From Salegentibacter flavus (lineage in GTDB: Bacteria; Bacteroidota; Bacteroidia; Flavobacteriales; Flavobacteriaceae), in assembly GCF_900115145.1 (NCBI RefSeq), contig NZ_FOVL01000004.1, forward strand, positions 51,790-115,789: DNA of 64,000 bases. Direction: 5' to 3'. The notes under the pieces are model-generated. The model was given only the letters and a program-made list of their open reading frames with translations, did no database searches and was not told the origin of the DNA. Positions 62,869-64,000 of the stretch are shown here, in pieces. Within the stretch, counting starts at the first letter, position 1; every line of letters begins with the position of its first letter. Made by a program: the position numbers and the translations under genes.

Positions 62869-64000
62869 ATGTCCGTTTTCAAAAAAGTTCGTGATACCTT
62901 CAGCCTACTAAGATCAGTTGACATGGAGCAGCTGGCAAAAATAAATCAACAAATAGATCTATCAGAAGCTATGAAAACTTTGGGTGCGCTTGATGAACGC
63001 CAACTCAAAGGGCTGATGAAAATGTTAAAAACGAAGCGGAAAAAAGGCAAAAGTGACCTACCTCCTATCGATGGGGATTTCTATGACCTGGATCTCAAAT
63101 TAACCGAGGAACAGCGCAAATTGCAGATGGACGTCCGGAATTTTATGGAAGATGAGGTTCGACCTTTGGTTAATGATCACTGGAACCGGGCTGAATTTCC
63201 TTTCGAGATCATCGAAAAATTCAAAAAACTCAATATAACCGGTGTTCCTTATGAGGGTTACGGCTGTCCCAATCTTCCGTTTTTAATGGAAGGTATCATC
63301 GCTCAGGAAATCGCCCGGGTGGATGTTTCCATCTCCACATTTTTTGGAGTTCACAGCGGCCTGGCAATGGGGTCTATCTACCTCTGTGGAAGCGAGGAAC
63401 AAAAGCAGGAATGGCTTCCGGAGATGCAGAAACTGGAAAAAATTGGTGCCTTTGGACTTACCGAACCAAACGTAGGTTCGGGAGTGGCAGGAGGTCTGGA
63501 AACCACCTGTAAATTAGATGGTGAAAACTGGATCTTAAACGGACAGAAAAAATGGATTGGCAATGCCACCTTTGCCGATGTGATAGTGATCTGGGCCCGC
63601 GATGAAGATTCCAACCAGGTTAAAGGTTTCCTGGTAAGAAAAGAAAATCCCGGTTTTAAAGCCGAAAAAATGAAAGATAAGATGGCGCTGCGAATTGTGC
63701 AGAATGCACTTATCACCCTGGAAAATTGCAAAATTCCTGAAAGCGACAGGTTGCAAAAGGCCAACAGCTTTAAGGATACAGCCAAGGTGCTGCGGATGAC
63801 ACGTGCCGGAGTTGCCTGGCAGGCCGTGGGTTGTGCCCGTGGTGCTTATGAAAGCGCCTTGAAGTATACTAGAAAACGGGAACAATTTGGAAGACCGATT
63901 GCTTCCTATCAGCTTATTCAAGATCACCTCGTTGAAATGCTTTCCAATCTTACCGCAATGCAAACCCTGGTTTTCCGACTTTCGGAAATGCAGGATGCCG
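62869..64000 (+). CDS. Acyl-CoA dehydrogenase, glutaryl-CoA-dehydrogenase-like (3' truncated)
   Basis: FAD-linked dehydrogenase; open from ATG 62869 to the window edge, 377 residues seen. After a charged N-terminal extension of about 70 residues, the acyl-CoA dehydrogenase fold starts (LKLTEEQRKLQMDVRNFMED). Later motifs FGLTEPNVGSGVAG (near 200), WILNGQKKWIGNATFADVIV, and RKREQFGRPIASYQLIQDHL (near 340) resemble glutaryl-CoA dehydrogenase and related short-chain enzymes. The catalytic Glu lies beyond the edge. The N-terminal extension is unusual. Substrate unknown. Confidence 0.85.
   Translation, partial: MSVFKKVRDTFSLLRSVDMEQLAKINQQIDLSEAMKTLGALDERQLKGLMKMLKTKRKKGKSDLPPIDGDFYDLDLKLTEEQRKLQMDVRNFMEDEVRPLVNDHWNRAEFPFEIIEKFKKLNITGVPYEGYGCPNLPFLMEGIIAQEIARVDVSISTFFGVHSGLAMGSIYLCGSEEQKQEWLPEMQKLEKIGAFGLTEPNVGSGVAGGLETTCKLDGENWILNGQKKWIGNATFADVIVIWARDEDSNQVKGFLVRKENPGFKAEKMKDKMALRIVQNALITLENCKIPESDRLQKANSFKDTAKVLRMTRAGVAWQAVGCARGAYESALKYTRKREQFGRPIASYQLIQDHLVEMLSNLTAMQTLVFRLSEMQDA

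Overview
The window is a chromosomal segment of a Bacteroidota bacterium, most likely a marine-type Flavobacteriaceae (Gramella/Salegentibacter/Zunongwangia-like; the genus is a guess). The signs are a SprB-repeat protein with a type IX secretion C-terminus, PorT- and GldA-like gliding/secretion genes, a TamL-type lipoprotein barrel, a short primary sigma factor, a YpdA-type reductase, and many Bacteroidota promoters of the TAnnTTTG (-7) type, often with a TTTG/CTTG-like -33 box. No prophage, CRISPR array, rRNA operon or insertion sequence was seen. One tRNA gene (Arg, UCG anticodon) is present.

Layout. 1-5.3 kb: 3' part of a giant cell-surface adhesin. 5.3-24.6 kb: mostly housekeeping (rsmG, fatty-acid desaturase, aspartate aminotransferase, trkHA, menG-porT, an RNA methyltransferase, tamL, fbaA, accD, rpsO, pnp, rpoD, rpe, ypdA). 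24.6-28.3 kb: a repeat-rich gap and an arsenic-resistance operon (DUF6428 protein, ArsR, ArsC-like phosphatase, ACR3 pump) behind a palindromic operator. 28.4-36.5 kb: tRNA-Arg, yqeY, an esterase, two tandem small acidic lipoproteins, a polyprenyl synthase, rlmN, queA, aroA, a MazG-like gene. 36.5-41.9 kb: two DUF3857 proteins, dtd, rsgA. 42-46.1 kb: a Phe/Tyr operon (pheA, aminotransferase, tyrA, DAHP synthase-chorismate mutase). 46.3-49.2 kb: gldA, a GIN-domain lipoprotein, a PagL-like lipid A deacylase. 49.2-62.7 kb: a large sulfur/methionine cluster (metF, split metH, osmC, cysH, rrf2, metZ, hom, metX, metY, metK). The right edge cuts an acyl-CoA dehydrogenase gene.

The most interesting content is regulatory RNA. 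(i) Upstream of metY-metX-hom-metZ are two consecutive leader peptides rich in Met codons, each followed by its own intrinsic terminator: tandem ribosome-mediated attenuators. For the second, the last codons of the leader can pair over 12 positions with the 5' arm and loop of the terminator, which is a textbook antiterminator. (ii) The pheA operon has a leader peptide with eight consecutive Phe/Tyr codons and a terminator. (iii) metH-metF lies behind a clear SAM-I riboswitch. (iv) The divergent metK gene lies behind a SAM-II-like riboswitch. (v) cysH has a dyad at its promoter, next to an rrf2 gene. One short cluster thus appears to sense Met-tRNA, S-adenosylmethionine through two RNA classes, and possibly cysteine/Fe-S status through Rrf2. 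Leader-peptide attenuation by Met codons in Bacteroidota is, to my knowledge, little or not described.

Several families of short palindromic repeats sit in the gaps; one CTCCCC-type family abuts stop codons of three minus-strand genes.
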